DNA of 47,231 nt, taken from positions 1 through 47,231 of the forward strand of contig NZ_NSDM01000030.1 in NCBI RefSeq assembly GCF_030852425.1, in the 5' to 3' direction. Made by a program: the position numbers and the translations under genes. The notes under the pieces are model-generated. The model was given only the letters and a program-made list of their open reading frames with translations. It had not been told where the DNA came from and did no database searches. Position 1 is the first letter of the stretch; every line of letters begins with the position of its first letter. Shown here in pieces: positions 25,586 to 34,208 of the stretch. The DNA is from Saccharothrix longispora (GTDB taxonomy: Bacteria; Actinomycetota; Actinomycetes; Mycobacteriales; Pseudonocardiaceae).

Positions 25586-27622
25586 ATGATGCCACCCATG
25601 CCGGTCTTGATCGGGCTCCTCGGACCGCTGGCGCTCCGCGTGAACGGGCGCGAGGTCCCCCTGGGCCCGCCGAGGCGGCGAGCCGTCCTGGGATACCTCG
25701 CCTGTCGTGCCGGGAGCACCACCACCAGGCACGACGTGGTGGACGCGGTGTGGGGCGAGCGGGCACCGACCTCGGTCGTCGGCAACCTGCACACCCACGT
25801 GTCCGAGCTGCGCCGGGCGCTGGGGACAGGCGCGGACGACGGCGCCCGGGGGTTGTTGCGGACGGTCGGCTCCGGGTACCTGCTGGACGTCCCCGAGGAC
25901 GCGGTGGACGCGCTGCGGTTCCAGCGCCTGCTCGGCGAGGCCGACCGGGCCGGGCGCGACGGGGAGCGATCACGGGCGCTGGACACCTGGCGGGCCGCGT
26001 TCGCGTTGTGGCGCGGCACGCCGCTGGCCGACGTGGACGCGCCCTACGCCGAGGCCGAGCGGACGAGGCTCGACCGGCTCCGGGTCGTGGCGGCGGAGCG
26101 GTTCACGGAGGCGTTGCTGGCCTCGGGCGAGCGCGCGGAGGCGCTGGCCGTGGTCACGCCGGTGAGCGACGAGCACCCGCTGGACCAGCGGCTGGCGGCG
26201 TTGCGCGTCCGGGCGCTGGCGGCGGGCGAACGGCGGGGTGAGGCGGCGGCGCACTTCCGGCGCACCCGCGACCTGGTCATCGCGGAGCTGGGGATCGACC
26301 CGGACCCGGTGCTCCGGCGTGCCCACGCGGAACTGCTCGTCGCGGAGCGCGTCCCCGCGACGGACCGGACGGCCGTGACGCGGCTGCCCGATGCCCCCGC
26401 CGGGTTCACCGGCAGGGAGACCGAGTTGCGGACCCTGGAGGACCGGTGCGCGCGGGCCGGGCACGAGCGGCTCACCGTGTGCGTGGTCGGCGGGCCGCCC
26501 GCGGTGGGCAAGACGTCCTTCGCGCTGCGCCTCGCCCACCGGGTGCGCGGGCACTTCCCCGACGGCGCGCACTTCCTGCCGATGGACGGGAGCGCGGCGG
26601 GTCTCGGCCCGCGGGAGGCGATCCTGGCGGTGTTGGACGCCGTCGGCGGCGGGCCGGACCCCGTGCCGGACGACCTGGACGAGCTGGTCGGTGCCTACCG
26701 CAGCCGGCTGGCGGGGCGGAAGGTTCTGCTCGTGTTGGACGACGCGCGCGGCGTCGGTCAGATCCGGCCGCTGCTGCCGACGGGCTCCGGTTCGATGGTC
26801 CTGGTGACCAGCGGTTCGCGGCTGAGCGGCCTGTCCGCCCGCGACGGCGCGCTGCGGGTGTCGCTGGGTCCCCTCCCCGACGACGAGGCCCTGGGACTGA
26901 TCGGCGCGCTGATCGGCGAACCCCGGGACGACGCGGAGCGCGCCGCGGTGACCGAACTGGTCGGGCTGTGCGCGGGGCACCCGCTCGCCCTGCGGCTGGC
27001 GGCGGAGGGGGTGCTCGCCGCGAGGCCCTGTGGTCTGCCCGACTTCCTCTCCGGCCTCCGCGACGGGCGGAACGGCCTGCGCGTGCTCGACGCGGTGCGC
27101 GCGGGCGGCGGGCTCATCAAGGCGCTCACCCGCCCGCTGCGCGACCTGGGCCCCGACCCGGCGGAACTGCTCGCGCTGCTGAGCGCCCAGCCCTGCACGA
27201 CGCTCACGGCGCCGGCCGCGGCCGCGCTGGCGGGGTGGGAGGTCCTCCGGACCCGGCGGGCGCTCGACGCGCTGGCGGACGGGTACCTCGCGGACTGGGG
27301 CCCTCGGGGCCGCTACCGGCTGGAGGGGTGGTCGCGGTGCTACTCGGCGCTGCACGCCGAGGGCGCGTTCACCGACGACGTCCCGCGGCAGGCGGAGCTG
27401 CGCCTGGTGGCCTGGTACGCGCGCGCGGTGCGGGTGGCGCGCTCCCTGGTCGACGGGCGGGCGCCGACGGGCGACGACGCGGACGCCGTGCCGTTCGCCG
27501 GTCCCGCGGAAGCGCTCGACTGGTCGACCCTGGAGCGGGACAACCTGGTGCTGCTGGCCCGGCGCGCGGCGGAGCTCGGCGCGGAGGATGCGGCGCGGGC
27601 GCTCGAACGCGGCGTGCGGTGA
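25586..27622 (+). CDS. SARP-type regulator with NB-ARC domain, no TPR
   Basis: A 678-residue regulator; ATGs at 25586, 25589 and 25598 are all possible starts and none has a strong ribosome binding site. Winged-helix domain (about 6-103; RRRAVLGYLACRAGSTTTRH, SVVGNLHTHVSELRRALG), BTAD (about 107-250), NB-ARC with Walker A GGPPAVGKT near 302-310, Walker B LLVLDD at 381-386, and GHPLALRLAAEG as the GLPL-like element. The usual sensor TSRR reads TSGSR here. The C-terminal 150 residues are helical but I see no clear TPR. It is divergent from the 598-residue SARP; three SARP-type genes in a row suggest a regulatory cascade. The target is not visible in this window. Confidence 0.82.
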   Translation: MMPPMPVLIGLLGPLALRVNGREVPLGPPRRRAVLGYLACRAGSTTTRHDVVDAVWGERAPTSVVGNLHTHVSELRRALGTGADDGARGLLRTVGSGYLLDVPEDAVDALRFQRLLGEADRAGRDGERSRALDTWRAAFALWRGTPLADVDAPYAEAERTRLDRLRVVAAERFTEALLASGERAEALAVVTPVSDEHPLDQRLAALRVRALAAGERRGEAAAHFRRTRDLVIAELGIDPDPVLRRAHAELLVAERVPATDRTAVTRLPDAPAGFTGRETELRTLEDRCARAGHERLTVCVVGGPPAVGKTSFALRLAHRVRGHFPDGAHFLPMDGSAAGLGPREAILAVLDAVGGGPDPVPDDLDELVGAYRSRLAGRKVLLVLDDARGVGQIRPLLPTGSGSMVLVTSGSRLSGLSARDGALRVSLGPLPDDEALGLIGALIGEPRDDAERAAVTELVGLCAGHPLALRLAAEGVLAARPCGLPDFLSGLRDGRNGLRVLDAVRAGGGLIKALTRPLRDLGPDPAELLALLSAQPCTTLTAPAAAALAGWEVLRTRRALDALADGYLADWGPRGRYRLEGWSRCYSALHAEGAFTDDVPRQAELRLVAWYARAVRVARSLVDGRAPTGDDADAVPFAGPAEALDWSTLERDNLVLLARRAAELGAEDAARALERGVR

Positions 27623-27834
27623 CCGGCGGGTCAGCGGTCCGCGGACAAGGGACGATGGTGCCGTCGTCCGCATGAACCACGTGGCGTCCTCGAACTCCGG
27701 CCACTCCGGACGCCCGGTCTCCGCGCGGTGCCCGGTCTCCCCCGGCGTCGCCCGGATGTGGAGTCCACCGAGGACCGGTAGTGGGATTGCGGCGGGACGG
27801 CCCGCCACCGGGGTGGCGGGCGCGGAACCCGGCC

Positions 27835-28168
27835 TCAGCAGGGGAGCTTGCCGTACTGGGTCTGCGCCCAGCTGCACCAGCGTGTGACCCGAGTCGAACG
27901 TCCGGTCCAGCACGGTGCCGCGGTACCAGGTGCCGCTGTGGTACTGGAGGTGGAACCGCTCGCCCGTGGAGACGGTGGTCTCGGTGCAGCCGCCGCCCGG
28001 GTGCACCGCGTACGTCGAGAAACCGCCCCGGTCGGGGAAGTGCGCCGACACGCTGTAGTCGGAGCCGTAGTTGCACAGCTTGAAGGCGGCGGTCGCCGCC
28101 GAGGCCGTCCCGGCCGTGCCCGTCATGAGCACGACGCCGATGTCGAACCGTCCGTCCGACACGGCCAT
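27835..28168 (-). pseudogene. Small secreted protein, probably frameshifted
   Basis: From the ATG at 28168 the translation has a short hydrophobic signal-like segment (VVLMTGTAGTASAATA) and then KLCNYGSDYSVSAHFPDRGG, CTETTVSTGERFHLQYHSGT and WYRGTVLDRTFDSGHTLVQL, typical of small exported actinobacterial proteins. After LVQL this frame stays open but becomes Pro/Arg-rich and runs deep into the oppositely oriented SARP gene, which is not believable. In the neighbouring frame the same DNA reads WAQTQYGKLPC and stops at 27835-27837. A one-base indel near 27860-27880 would join the two into a protein of about 110 residues. The start is also uncertain, since its ribosome binding site is too close. 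I recognise no family. Confidence 0.45.
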
Positions 28169-28483
28169 GCTCCCGAGGGCGGGGGGTGGCGACAACGCCC
28201 ACGGGGTCCCGCTGCACCAAAGCCGTCCGGGTCCTGCACCCGAGGACCGGCCCCCGGCGATTTCCCCCGACCGGTGAACCCTGGGGGCGGTCGGCGACGT
28301 GTTCCCCGGAAGGGCGGTCGGTCAAGTGCTCCCGGGAACAGTGGAGTTCGACACCTTCTCCGATCCCCTGTGGACGGTTACCGTCGGGGCGTCGCGCAGC
28401 GCGGTCCCGCTCCGGAGCGGGACCGGCTCTCCCCCTCCACCCGACCCGCATCCCGTCGGATGCCCCCTGCCCAGGTGGTTCCC
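28169..28483. other. Divergent intergenic region
   Basis: About 315 bases between the secreted-protein pseudogene and the acyltransferase. I see no credible gene. It contains several short GC-rich inverted motifs such as GGTCCCGCTCCGGAGCGGGACC around 28406, in which the palindromic core GTCCCGCTCCGGAGCGGGAC could be an operator or a hairpin in the acyltransferase leader. Confidence 0.4.
28407..28426. promoter_or_regulatory. Perfect 20-bp palindrome upstream of the WS/DGAT-like gene
   Basis: GTCCCGCTCCGGAGCGGGAC reads identically on both strands, extended by one further matching G/C pair on each side but broken there by context. It lies about 58 bases upstream of the GTG start at 28484. It could be an operator or form an mRNA hairpin; the sequence does not decide. 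Confidence 0.55.
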
Positions 28484-29734
28484 GTGAACAGTGACGCCCC
28501 TCCCCGCCCCGCGGACTTCCTGGCCGGCGCGTTCGCCCGGCTCGACGGGTTCGCGCCCGACCCGACCGACCTCCGCATGGGACTGGTGTTCCGCGTGACC
28601 GGCCCCCGTCCCGCGCTGACGGCGGTGCGGGACCTGGTGGCCGCGCGCGTCGACCGCGACTCGCCGCTGAGGCAGCGCCTGGTGCGCGACGACGGCGTCC
28701 ACTGGGAGGACGATCCCGACTTCGACGTCGCGCACCACGTGCGGGAGCTGCCCGGCGCCGGCGGGGCGCTGCCCGCGCGGTCGGTCCTGGCCGGGCCCCC
28801 GGATCCGGCGCGCCCGCCGTGGGGCGTGTGGCTGTCACCCGCCGGCCCCGATTCGTGGGACCTGCACTACCTCGCGCACCACGCGAGGCAGGACGCGGCG
28901 GCCGCGGTGCGCACGGTCGTGGCGCTGCTGGGTGACGGCGACCGGCCCGCACCCGCGCCCGCCGCCGAGCGGTCGCGGTCGTGGACGCGGGGGCGGGCAG
29001 GCCTGCTCTCGCTGTCCCCCGATTTGCTCCGCACCTTCGCGCCCTCGCCGCCCGCCCCGGTCGGCGACGGCCCGGAACGGCTGCTGGCTCAGCGGTCCGC
29101 GCCCCTCCGCCTCTTCAGGGAGGTCTCGCGGAGCACCGGCGCGACGGTGAACCAGGTCCACCTGGCCGCGCTGGCCGTCGCCCTGGACCGGTGGTCCCCG
29201 GTGGCGGCGGGGCGGTCGTCCAGGCAGGTCGCCGTGCCGGTCGACACGCGCCGCCCCGGCGAGCCCGACGACGACTTCGCCAACCGGATCGGGCTGATGC
29301 GCGTGGCCCTGCCCTCCGGCGCGCGGCCCGCGGACGCGCTGCGCGCCGTGGTGGCGGCGGCGGGACGCGATCGGACCGACCGCCACCGCCGGGCGTGGCG
29401 GGACCTGGCGGACAACGCCCCCGAGCGGGTGGCGGGCCGGGTGCTGCGCAGGATCACCGACCCGACCCGCGTCTCGGTGACGCTGTCGAGCATCCGCGTG
29501 GACGCGCCGCTGATTCTGCTGGGCGCGCCGGTGTCGACCGTCACCGCGGTTCCGTGGCTCCCGCCCGGCCACACCTGCTTCGCCCTGGCGGTCGGCTACC
29601 GGGACGAGATCCGGCTGTCCGCGCTGTCCCCCGGCAATGTCCCCGACCCGGCGGAGCTGGTCGCGTCGTGGTCCGAGGCCGTGGAGGACATCCACCGGGC
29701 GCACGTGCGCGGGACCGCCGGACCGGCGCGCTGA
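28484..29734 (+). CDS. WS/DGAT-like acyltransferase with variant active-site motif
   Basis: A 416-residue protein; the GTG at 28484 has AGGTGG upstream with suitable spacing, though an in-frame ATG at 28460 is possible. The layout matches wax-ester synthase/diacylglycerol acyltransferases of the CoA-dependent acyltransferase fold: an N-terminal RMGLVFRVTG region, the active-site motif HHARQDA near 132-138, VNQVHLAALAVALDRW in the C-terminal half and FANRIGLMRVALP, the usual NxxxxxxxxLP element. The canonical motif is HHxxxDG; here the Gly is Ala and the domain is shorter than most (about 450-470). The catalytic second His is kept, so it may be active. Substrates are unknown. It is single, with the next gene convergent 15 bases away. 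Confidence 0.68.
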   Translation: MNSDAPPRPADFLAGAFARLDGFAPDPTDLRMGLVFRVTGPRPALTAVRDLVAARVDRDSPLRQRLVRDDGVHWEDDPDFDVAHHVRELPGAGGALPARSVLAGPPDPARPPWGVWLSPAGPDSWDLHYLAHHARQDAAAAVRTVVALLGDGDRPAPAPAAERSRSWTRGRAGLLSLSPDLLRTFAPSPPAPVGDGPERLLAQRSAPLRLFREVSRSTGATVNQVHLAALAVALDRWSPVAAGRSSRQVAVPVDTRRPGEPDDDFANRIGLMRVALPSGARPADALRAVVAAAGRDRTDRHRRAWRDLADNAPERVAGRVLRRITDPTRVSVTLSSIRVDAPLILLGAPVSTVTAVPWLPPGHTCFALAVGYRDEIRLSALSPGNVPDPAELVASWSEAVEDIHRAHVRGTAGPAR

Positions 29735-29749
29735 CCGGGAAGGGGCGGG

Positions 29750-30214
29750 TCAGCGGTCCTCCGCCGGCCCGCCCCGCCGCGCGATCCGGAACGCCTCGAC
29801 GTACTTGGGCAGCTCCCGCAGTGCCTGGGCCAGCAGGCCGGGCGAGACCTGCTCGGAGAACGCCGAGTCGACGACGAACCGGCCGACCGCGGGGTAGCGC
29901 TCGCCGATCCAGCGCAGCGACGGGTCGTCCCACACCTTCAGGCCCTGCTCTCGCAGGCGCAGCTGCTCCAACGTCCGTTCGAGGCTCGCGATCACCTCGT
30001 CCGCCTCCTCGCCCATGACGAGGCGGCCCTCCCGGGCCAGCGTGAGCATGAGGTCGCCCGCGAAGCGGGGGCCCGTCCCGGGGCCGCGGTCGCCGAAGAG
30101 CGGCGCGGCGGGCCACGCCACCGGGTCGTCCGGTCCGCGCACCCGGCCTCCGACGTCCCCGCCGACGGGCAGGTCCCGCGGCCCGTCCGCGTCCCCGAAC
30201 GCGATCGGCTCCAT
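29750..30214 (-). CDS. Conserved-looking protein of unknown function, 154 residues
   Basis: The ATG at 30214 is preceded by a perfect GGAGG with 7-base spacing, which fixes the start. The product has a Gly/Pro/Asp-rich, probably disordered first third (MEPIAFGDADGPRDLPVGGD), then a helical region with the heptad-like EADEVIASLERTLEQLRLRE, and a compact end with VWDDPSLRWIGERYPAVG and LAQALRELPKYVEAFRIARR. No signal peptide or membrane segment. Its size and the helical core recall small accessory proteins of type VII-associated loci, but I know no specific family. It is divergent from the histidine kinase at 30278 with 63 bases between, so regulation may be shared. Confidence 0.65.
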   Translation of the reverse strand: MEPIAFGDADGPRDLPVGGDVGGRVRGPDDPVAWPAAPLFGDRGPGTGPRFAGDLMLTLAREGRLVMGEEADEVIASLERTLEQLRLREQGLKVWDDPSLRWIGERYPAVGRFVVDSAFSEQVSPGLLAQALRELPKYVEAFRIARRGGPAEDR

Positions 30215-30277
30215 TAGCCACCTCCTGCGACCACGGCACCACGCCGCACGGCCGACCGGCGGCCCGAGTGGCGGATC

Positions 30278-31327
30278 ATGCCCGTACGGATAGCAGGCTC
30301 TGCCCCGGCACACTCCGAGGCGGTGTCCCCGTCGTCGCGGTACCGTCGTGGTGTGCGCCGCCGGGACCGCGACGACCGCGGGGTGAAGGGGATCGTGGAC
30401 CACCTCGCGTCCTGTGGCGACCGCTCTCCCGACCTGCGCGGCCTCGCCGAGGTGATCGGGCGGTCGGTCGGCGCGCGGGCCTGCGCGCTGACCGTGGACG
30501 GGCGACGTCTCACCTGGGGCGTGGCGGGGACGACCTGGTGGGGGACCGCCGTTCAGCACGGCGGCGAGGTGCAGGGCGCGCTGGCGGTGAGCCCCGGGTC
30601 GATGGGTCCGCTGCCCGGTGTGGCCGCGGCCGTCGGGCCGTTGTTCGCCGAGGCGCGCCTGGCCGCCGACGCCGACCGGCTGCGACGCGCGGGCGACGCC
30701 GCGGTGCGCGAGCTGGCCGACGGCCGATGGCGGGCGGCGGCCGAGATGGACCGCGAGCGCCGGGCGGCCGAGCGGGACCTGCACGACGGCGCGCAGCACC
30801 ACCTGGTCGCCCTGCGCATGTCGGTCGCGTTGATGGAGCACGCCGTCGCTACCGGGGACGAGGAGAAGGCGCGGGAACTGCCGGCCCGGTTCTCGGCCAG
30901 GCTGGACGAGGCGGAGCAGTTGGTCGTCAGGACCGCCTCGGGCATCCTGCCGGTGGCGCTGGTCGCCAAAGGGCTGGCCCCGGCCCTGGCGGAGGAGTTG
31001 GACGGGCACGACGACGTGCGCCTCGACGTCGACCCAGCGCTGCGGCGGTACCCGGGCCCCGCCGAGTCCGCGGTGTTCTTCGTGTGCCTGGAGGCGGTCA
31101 GCAACGCCCGCAAGCACGCCCCCGGCGCGCCGATCCGGGTGTCGCTGCGCGAGACCGGGGCCGGGTTGGGGTTCGAGGTGCGGGACGGCGGCCCGGGCTT
31201 CGGTGAGCTGCCTCCGGACGCCGGTCTGCACCACCTGACCTCGCGGATGGCCGCGGTGGGTGGCACGGTGCGGATCGCCTCGGCGCCGGGGAAGGGCACC
31301 TCGGTCATCGGGTCCGTCCCCCGCTGA
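30278..31327 (+). CDS. Soluble NarL-type sensor histidine kinase
   Basis: 349 residues from the ATG at 30278; in-frame GTGs at 30353 and 30383 are alternatives and none has a strong ribosome binding site. The first 150 residues look like a small GAF-type sensor (GARACALTVDGRRLTWGVAG). A HisKA_3 dimerisation helix follows: ERRAAERDLHDGAQHHLVAL, with the phospho-acceptor His in LHDGAQ. The ATPase domain is complete: CLEAVSNARKHAPG (N box), EVRDGGPGFGE (D-x-G-x-G) and GKGTSVIG. There are no membrane segments. Of the three kinase-like genes in this cluster it is the only one with every catalytic motif, so it is the best candidate to phosphorylate the response regulator at 33543, although it is separated from it and on the other strand. 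Confidence 0.8.
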   Translation: MPVRIAGSAPAHSEAVSPSSRYRRGVRRRDRDDRGVKGIVDHLASCGDRSPDLRGLAEVIGRSVGARACALTVDGRRLTWGVAGTTWWGTAVQHGGEVQGALAVSPGSMGPLPGVAAAVGPLFAEARLAADADRLRRAGDAAVRELADGRWRAAAEMDRERRAAERDLHDGAQHHLVALRMSVALMEHAVATGDEEKARELPARFSARLDEAEQLVVRTASGILPVALVAKGLAPALAEELDGHDDVRLDVDPALRRYPGPAESAVFFVCLEAVSNARKHAPGAPIRVSLRETGAGLGFEVRDGGPGFGELPPDAGLHHLTSRMAAVGGTVRIASAPGKGTSVIGSVPR

Positions 31328-31374
31328 GCCTGCGGCACGGACCCCTACGACCGACCCGCGACGCCGCGCCCACG

Positions 31375-33537
31375 TCAGACCGCACCGGGTGCACCGGGTG
31401 CACCGGGCGGACCGTCCCATACCAGTCCCTCGCAGCTGCGCACCAGCACTTCGCACACCTCGCGCACCCGTGAACTCGTGGCGGGGTGCCCGCCCCGGGC
31501 CCGCCACCACTCGGCCTCGGCCCGCGCGGCCGACCCCAGCCACTGCGCGTCCGCCCCGGGCGGCAGGTCCAACCTGGTGTGGGCGGCGGGACCGTGCGCG
31601 CCCAGCAGCCGCAGCACCCGGTCCCGCAGGTCCGGTGGCACGATTGCCGAGCGCTCCACCTCGTCCAGCAGGTCGAGTTCGACGACCTCGTGCGCGGCGG
31701 CGCGGACCCGCTCGACCTCCCACCGCATCGGGTGGCCGCCGGGCAGCGCCCGGACCGCCTCCGTCGCGGACACCAACCCCCGGCGCGCGGCGATCAGGTC
31801 TGCCCGGACGAGGAGCCGCGCCGCGAGGAGCCGCCGCAACTCGACCAGCCCGCTCTCCCGGGCGAGGACCCGGGCCAGGTCCTCGGTCGAGTCGGCGTCG
31901 CGCGCGGCCGCGACGGCCACGCGCAGTTCGTCGCCCGTCAGCCGGCCCACCTCCGGCGCACCGGCGCGCAGGGCTCGGTACCGCTCGTCGGTCAGCGTCG
32001 ACGCGACCAGGGCGAGCGCCGGCCGCAGCACCGCACCGGGCTCGATCACGTCGACGCGGTGGCGCCCCAGCCGCAGCTCCGCCCGGAACCCCGCGGTGGG
32101 CGGGGCGAGGCACAGCACCGCGTCAGCGGTGGGGGCGCCGGTCCCCGGATCGGCCGCCAGGAGCCTCGCCACGGCCTGCTCGGCCGCACCGGGCACGTCC
32201 AGCACGGTCAGCCCTCGCAGCACCTCCGCCCGCCGGCGCACGACCACCCGGTCCTCCGCGCCGCGCCGCGGCTCGACGGCGTCCTGCCCGTACGCGTACC
32301 ACACGGGCCCGCCCGCGTCGACCGCGTCGCCCCCGAGCAGCGCGCCCACGACGGCCCTCCGGCCCGGCCCGACCACGGCGAGCCGCGGTGCCCGCCCCAG
32401 GTCGTCGGCGACGGCCGCCCACCGGTCCCGGTCGCCGGGCGAGGCCGCCCACCACCCCAGCTCGACGAGGTCGTGCACCTGCACGCGCAACCGGTGGGCG
32501 GGTCCGTCCTCCGCCCCGTCGGCCGGGGCCGGGCCGATCCGCTCGGGCAGTCGGATCGACACGTGCGCGGAGCCTTCCGACGCGGTGCACGCCAGCCTGC
32601 CGCCCAGGACGGCCAGGCGGGCCGCGTCGTCGGCGAGGTCGGCCCTCAACCGCTCGACCGGGGCGGTCCACCCCGGCGCGGTCACGTCGACCGCCAGCTC
32701 GCCGTGGGCGCGCGCGAAGTCGACCGCCACCGGCGTGGTCGCGTTCTCCGCCGCCACGAGGTTCAGCACCGCGGCGGCGGCGTGGTAGAAGCCCGACTCG
32801 ACCTCCCAGCCGACCCTCCGGCCGAGGTCGCCGCCGAAGCGCACGGGGCGGCGCAGGACGGCGACGAGCTCCTCCAGCGCCGCGCGCGGACCCCGGTCGG
32901 GCAGCATCGCCGGGTGCACGCCGCGCACCGCGGTGCGGAAGGTGTCGAGCAGTCCGTCGAGCCCGTCCTTCAGCTCCTCGACCGCCCGGGTGGTGAAGGC
33001 GTCGCCCAGGCGCTCCACCCGTTCGCGCACGTCGGCGAAGTCGCGCCCGGCCAGGGCCGTGATCGCGCCGACCAGCCTGCGCCGCTCCAGGTCGCGGACC
33101 TCCGCCAGCCGCTCCCGCGCCGACGCCAGCTCCGCGTCCAACCGCGCCGCGCGTACCGCGGCCCGGTCGCGGGCGGCGCGCAGCCCCTCCAGGCGGATCG
33201 CGACCCCCACCCACACGGCGGTCTCGCGCAGGGCTTGCCGGTCGCGCTCGTGGCCCCGCCCCGGTGCGGCGACCAGGAGGCCACCGCCGCCGGCCACGGG
33301 TTCCGCCGCCACGTCGGGCAGCGCCGCCAACCCGGCGAGGTCGGCGGCGAGCACGTGCCCTGGCTCGCGCCGGGGCCACGACGTCGCCACGGCGAGCCCT
33401 CGCGGCGTCGGCTGGCAGTACACCACGTCCGCGTCGGTCAGCTCCGCCAGGTTGCGCACCAGGGCCGGGACCACGAGGGCCGCGGGGGTGCACGCCGCCA
33501 CCAGGTGCGGAGCGCGTCCACCGCCGCGCCGCGCCAC
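31375..33537 (-). CDS. Histidine-kinase-like protein lacking the phospho-His, with a GTPase-like C-terminal half
   Basis: 720 residues from the GTG at 33537, 5 bases after the response regulator. The N-terminal 115 residues look GAF-like; a coiled helix (ERLAEVRDLERRRLVGAITA, about 142-161) occupies the HisKA_3 position but has no His. GVHPAMLPDRGPRAALEELV (207-226) and VLNLVAAENATTP plus LAVLGGRLACTASEGSAHVS match the rest of a NarL-type kinase ATPase domain, without the D-x-G-x-G box. From about 384 on, PRLAVVGPGRRAVVGALLGG and LTVLDVPGAAEQ resemble the P-loop and DxxG elements of a dynamin-like GTPase, but the Lys-Ser/Thr of the P-loop is absent. The last 250 residues are helical. Probably a non-catalytic signalling or scaffold protein; this domain reading needs profile confirmation. 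Confidence 0.6.
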   Translation of the reverse strand: MARRGGGRAPHLVAACTPAALVVPALVRNLAELTDADVVYCQPTPRGLAVATSWPRREPGHVLAADLAGLAALPDVAAEPVAGGGGLLVAAPGRGHERDRQALRETAVWVGVAIRLEGLRAARDRAAVRAARLDAELASARERLAEVRDLERRRLVGAITALAGRDFADVRERVERLGDAFTTRAVEELKDGLDGLLDTFRTAVRGVHPAMLPDRGPRAALEELVAVLRRPVRFGGDLGRRVGWEVESGFYHAAAAVLNLVAAENATTPVAVDFARAHGELAVDVTAPGWTAPVERLRADLADDAARLAVLGGRLACTASEGSAHVSIRLPERIGPAPADGAEDGPAHRLRVQVHDLVELGWWAASPGDRDRWAAVADDLGRAPRLAVVGPGRRAVVGALLGGDAVDAGGPVWYAYGQDAVEPRRGAEDRVVVRRRAEVLRGLTVLDVPGAAEQAVARLLAADPGTGAPTADAVLCLAPPTAGFRAELRLGRHRVDVIEPGAVLRPALALVASTLTDERYRALRAGAPEVGRLTGDELRVAVAAARDADSTEDLARVLARESGLVELRRLLAARLLVRADLIAARRGLVSATEAVRALPGGHPMRWEVERVRAAAHEVVELDLLDEVERSAIVPPDLRDRVLRLLGAHGPAAHTRLDLPPGADAQWLGSAARAEAEWWRARGGHPATSSRVREVCEVLVRSCEGLVWDGPPGAPGAPGAV

Positions 33538-33542
33538 GCCGG

Positions 33543-34208
33543 CTACGCCTCGGTCCGGCGCGCCCGCAGGTAGGCGAGCACGGCGAGCACCCTGCGGTGG
33601 TGCACCGAGGGGTCGCCGGTCAGGTCGAGCTTGGTGAAGATGGACGCGATGTGCTTCTCCACGGCCTTCGCCGACACGAACAGCTCCCCGGCGATGGCGT
33701 TGTTGGTGCGCCCCTCCGCCATCAACCGCAGCACGTCCTGCTCGCGCTCGGACAACGTGGACAGCGCGCCGCCCTCCCGGCCGGCGGGGGCCTGCACCAG
33801 CCGCTTGGCCAACGCCGGTTCGATCACGATCTCCCCCGAGGAGATCCGCGCCAGCGTGTCGTCGAGCACCTGCACACCCGCGATCCTCTCCTTGAGCCGG
33901 TAGCCGATCCGCTCGGTCCCGATCTCCAGGATGCGCATCAGGTAGTGCGTCTCGGCGTAGTGGGACAGCAGCAGCAGCCCGACGTCGGGCCGCAGGTCGC
34001 GGATGCGGCCGGCGGTGACCAGGCCGCCGTCGGGTTCGGGGGGCATCCGGATGTCGAGGACCGCCACGTCGACGGGTTCCGTCGCCACCATCGCCAGCAG
34101 CTTGTCCCCGTCCGGGAAGCAGCCGGCGACCTCGTGCCCCGCGGCCTCCAGCAGCAGCACCAGCCCCTCGCGGAAGAGGGCCCCGTCCTCGGCGATGGCT
34201 ACGCGCAC
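33543..34208 (-). CDS. NarL/LuxR-type response regulator
   Basis: 221 residues from the GTG at 34208, which overlaps the upstream kinase-like gene by 10 bases. The receiver is intact: acidic pair in AIAEDGALFREGL (Glu7-Asp8), phospho-acceptor Asp52 in VAVLDIRMPP, and LLLLSHYAE and YRLKERI with the Ser and Lys. The C-terminal GerE helix-turn-helix reads LSEREQDVLRLMAEGRTNNA followed by SAKAVEKHIASIFTKLDL. This is the only receiver with all phosphorylation residues in the window. With the kinase-like genes on both sides it forms an atypical two-component cluster; the palindrome at 34803 upstream of the operon is a plausible binding site for it. Confidence 0.9.
   Translation of the reverse strand: MRVAIAEDGALFREGLVLLLEAAGHEVAGCFPDGDKLLAMVATEPVDVAVLDIRMPPEPDGGLVTAGRIRDLRPDVGLLLLSHYAETHYLMRILEIGTERIGYRLKERIAGVQVLDDTLARISSGEIVIEPALAKRLVQAPAGREGGALSTLSEREQDVLRLMAEGRTNNAIAGELFVSAKAVEKHIASIFTKLDLTGDPSVHHRRVLAVLAYLRARRTEA

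Noticed and set aside
25970..27834. Continuation of the small secreted protein through the SARP gene
   Set aside because: The open frame persists only because of GC bias; the translated sequence is Pro/Arg-rich and antisense to the SARP at 25586.
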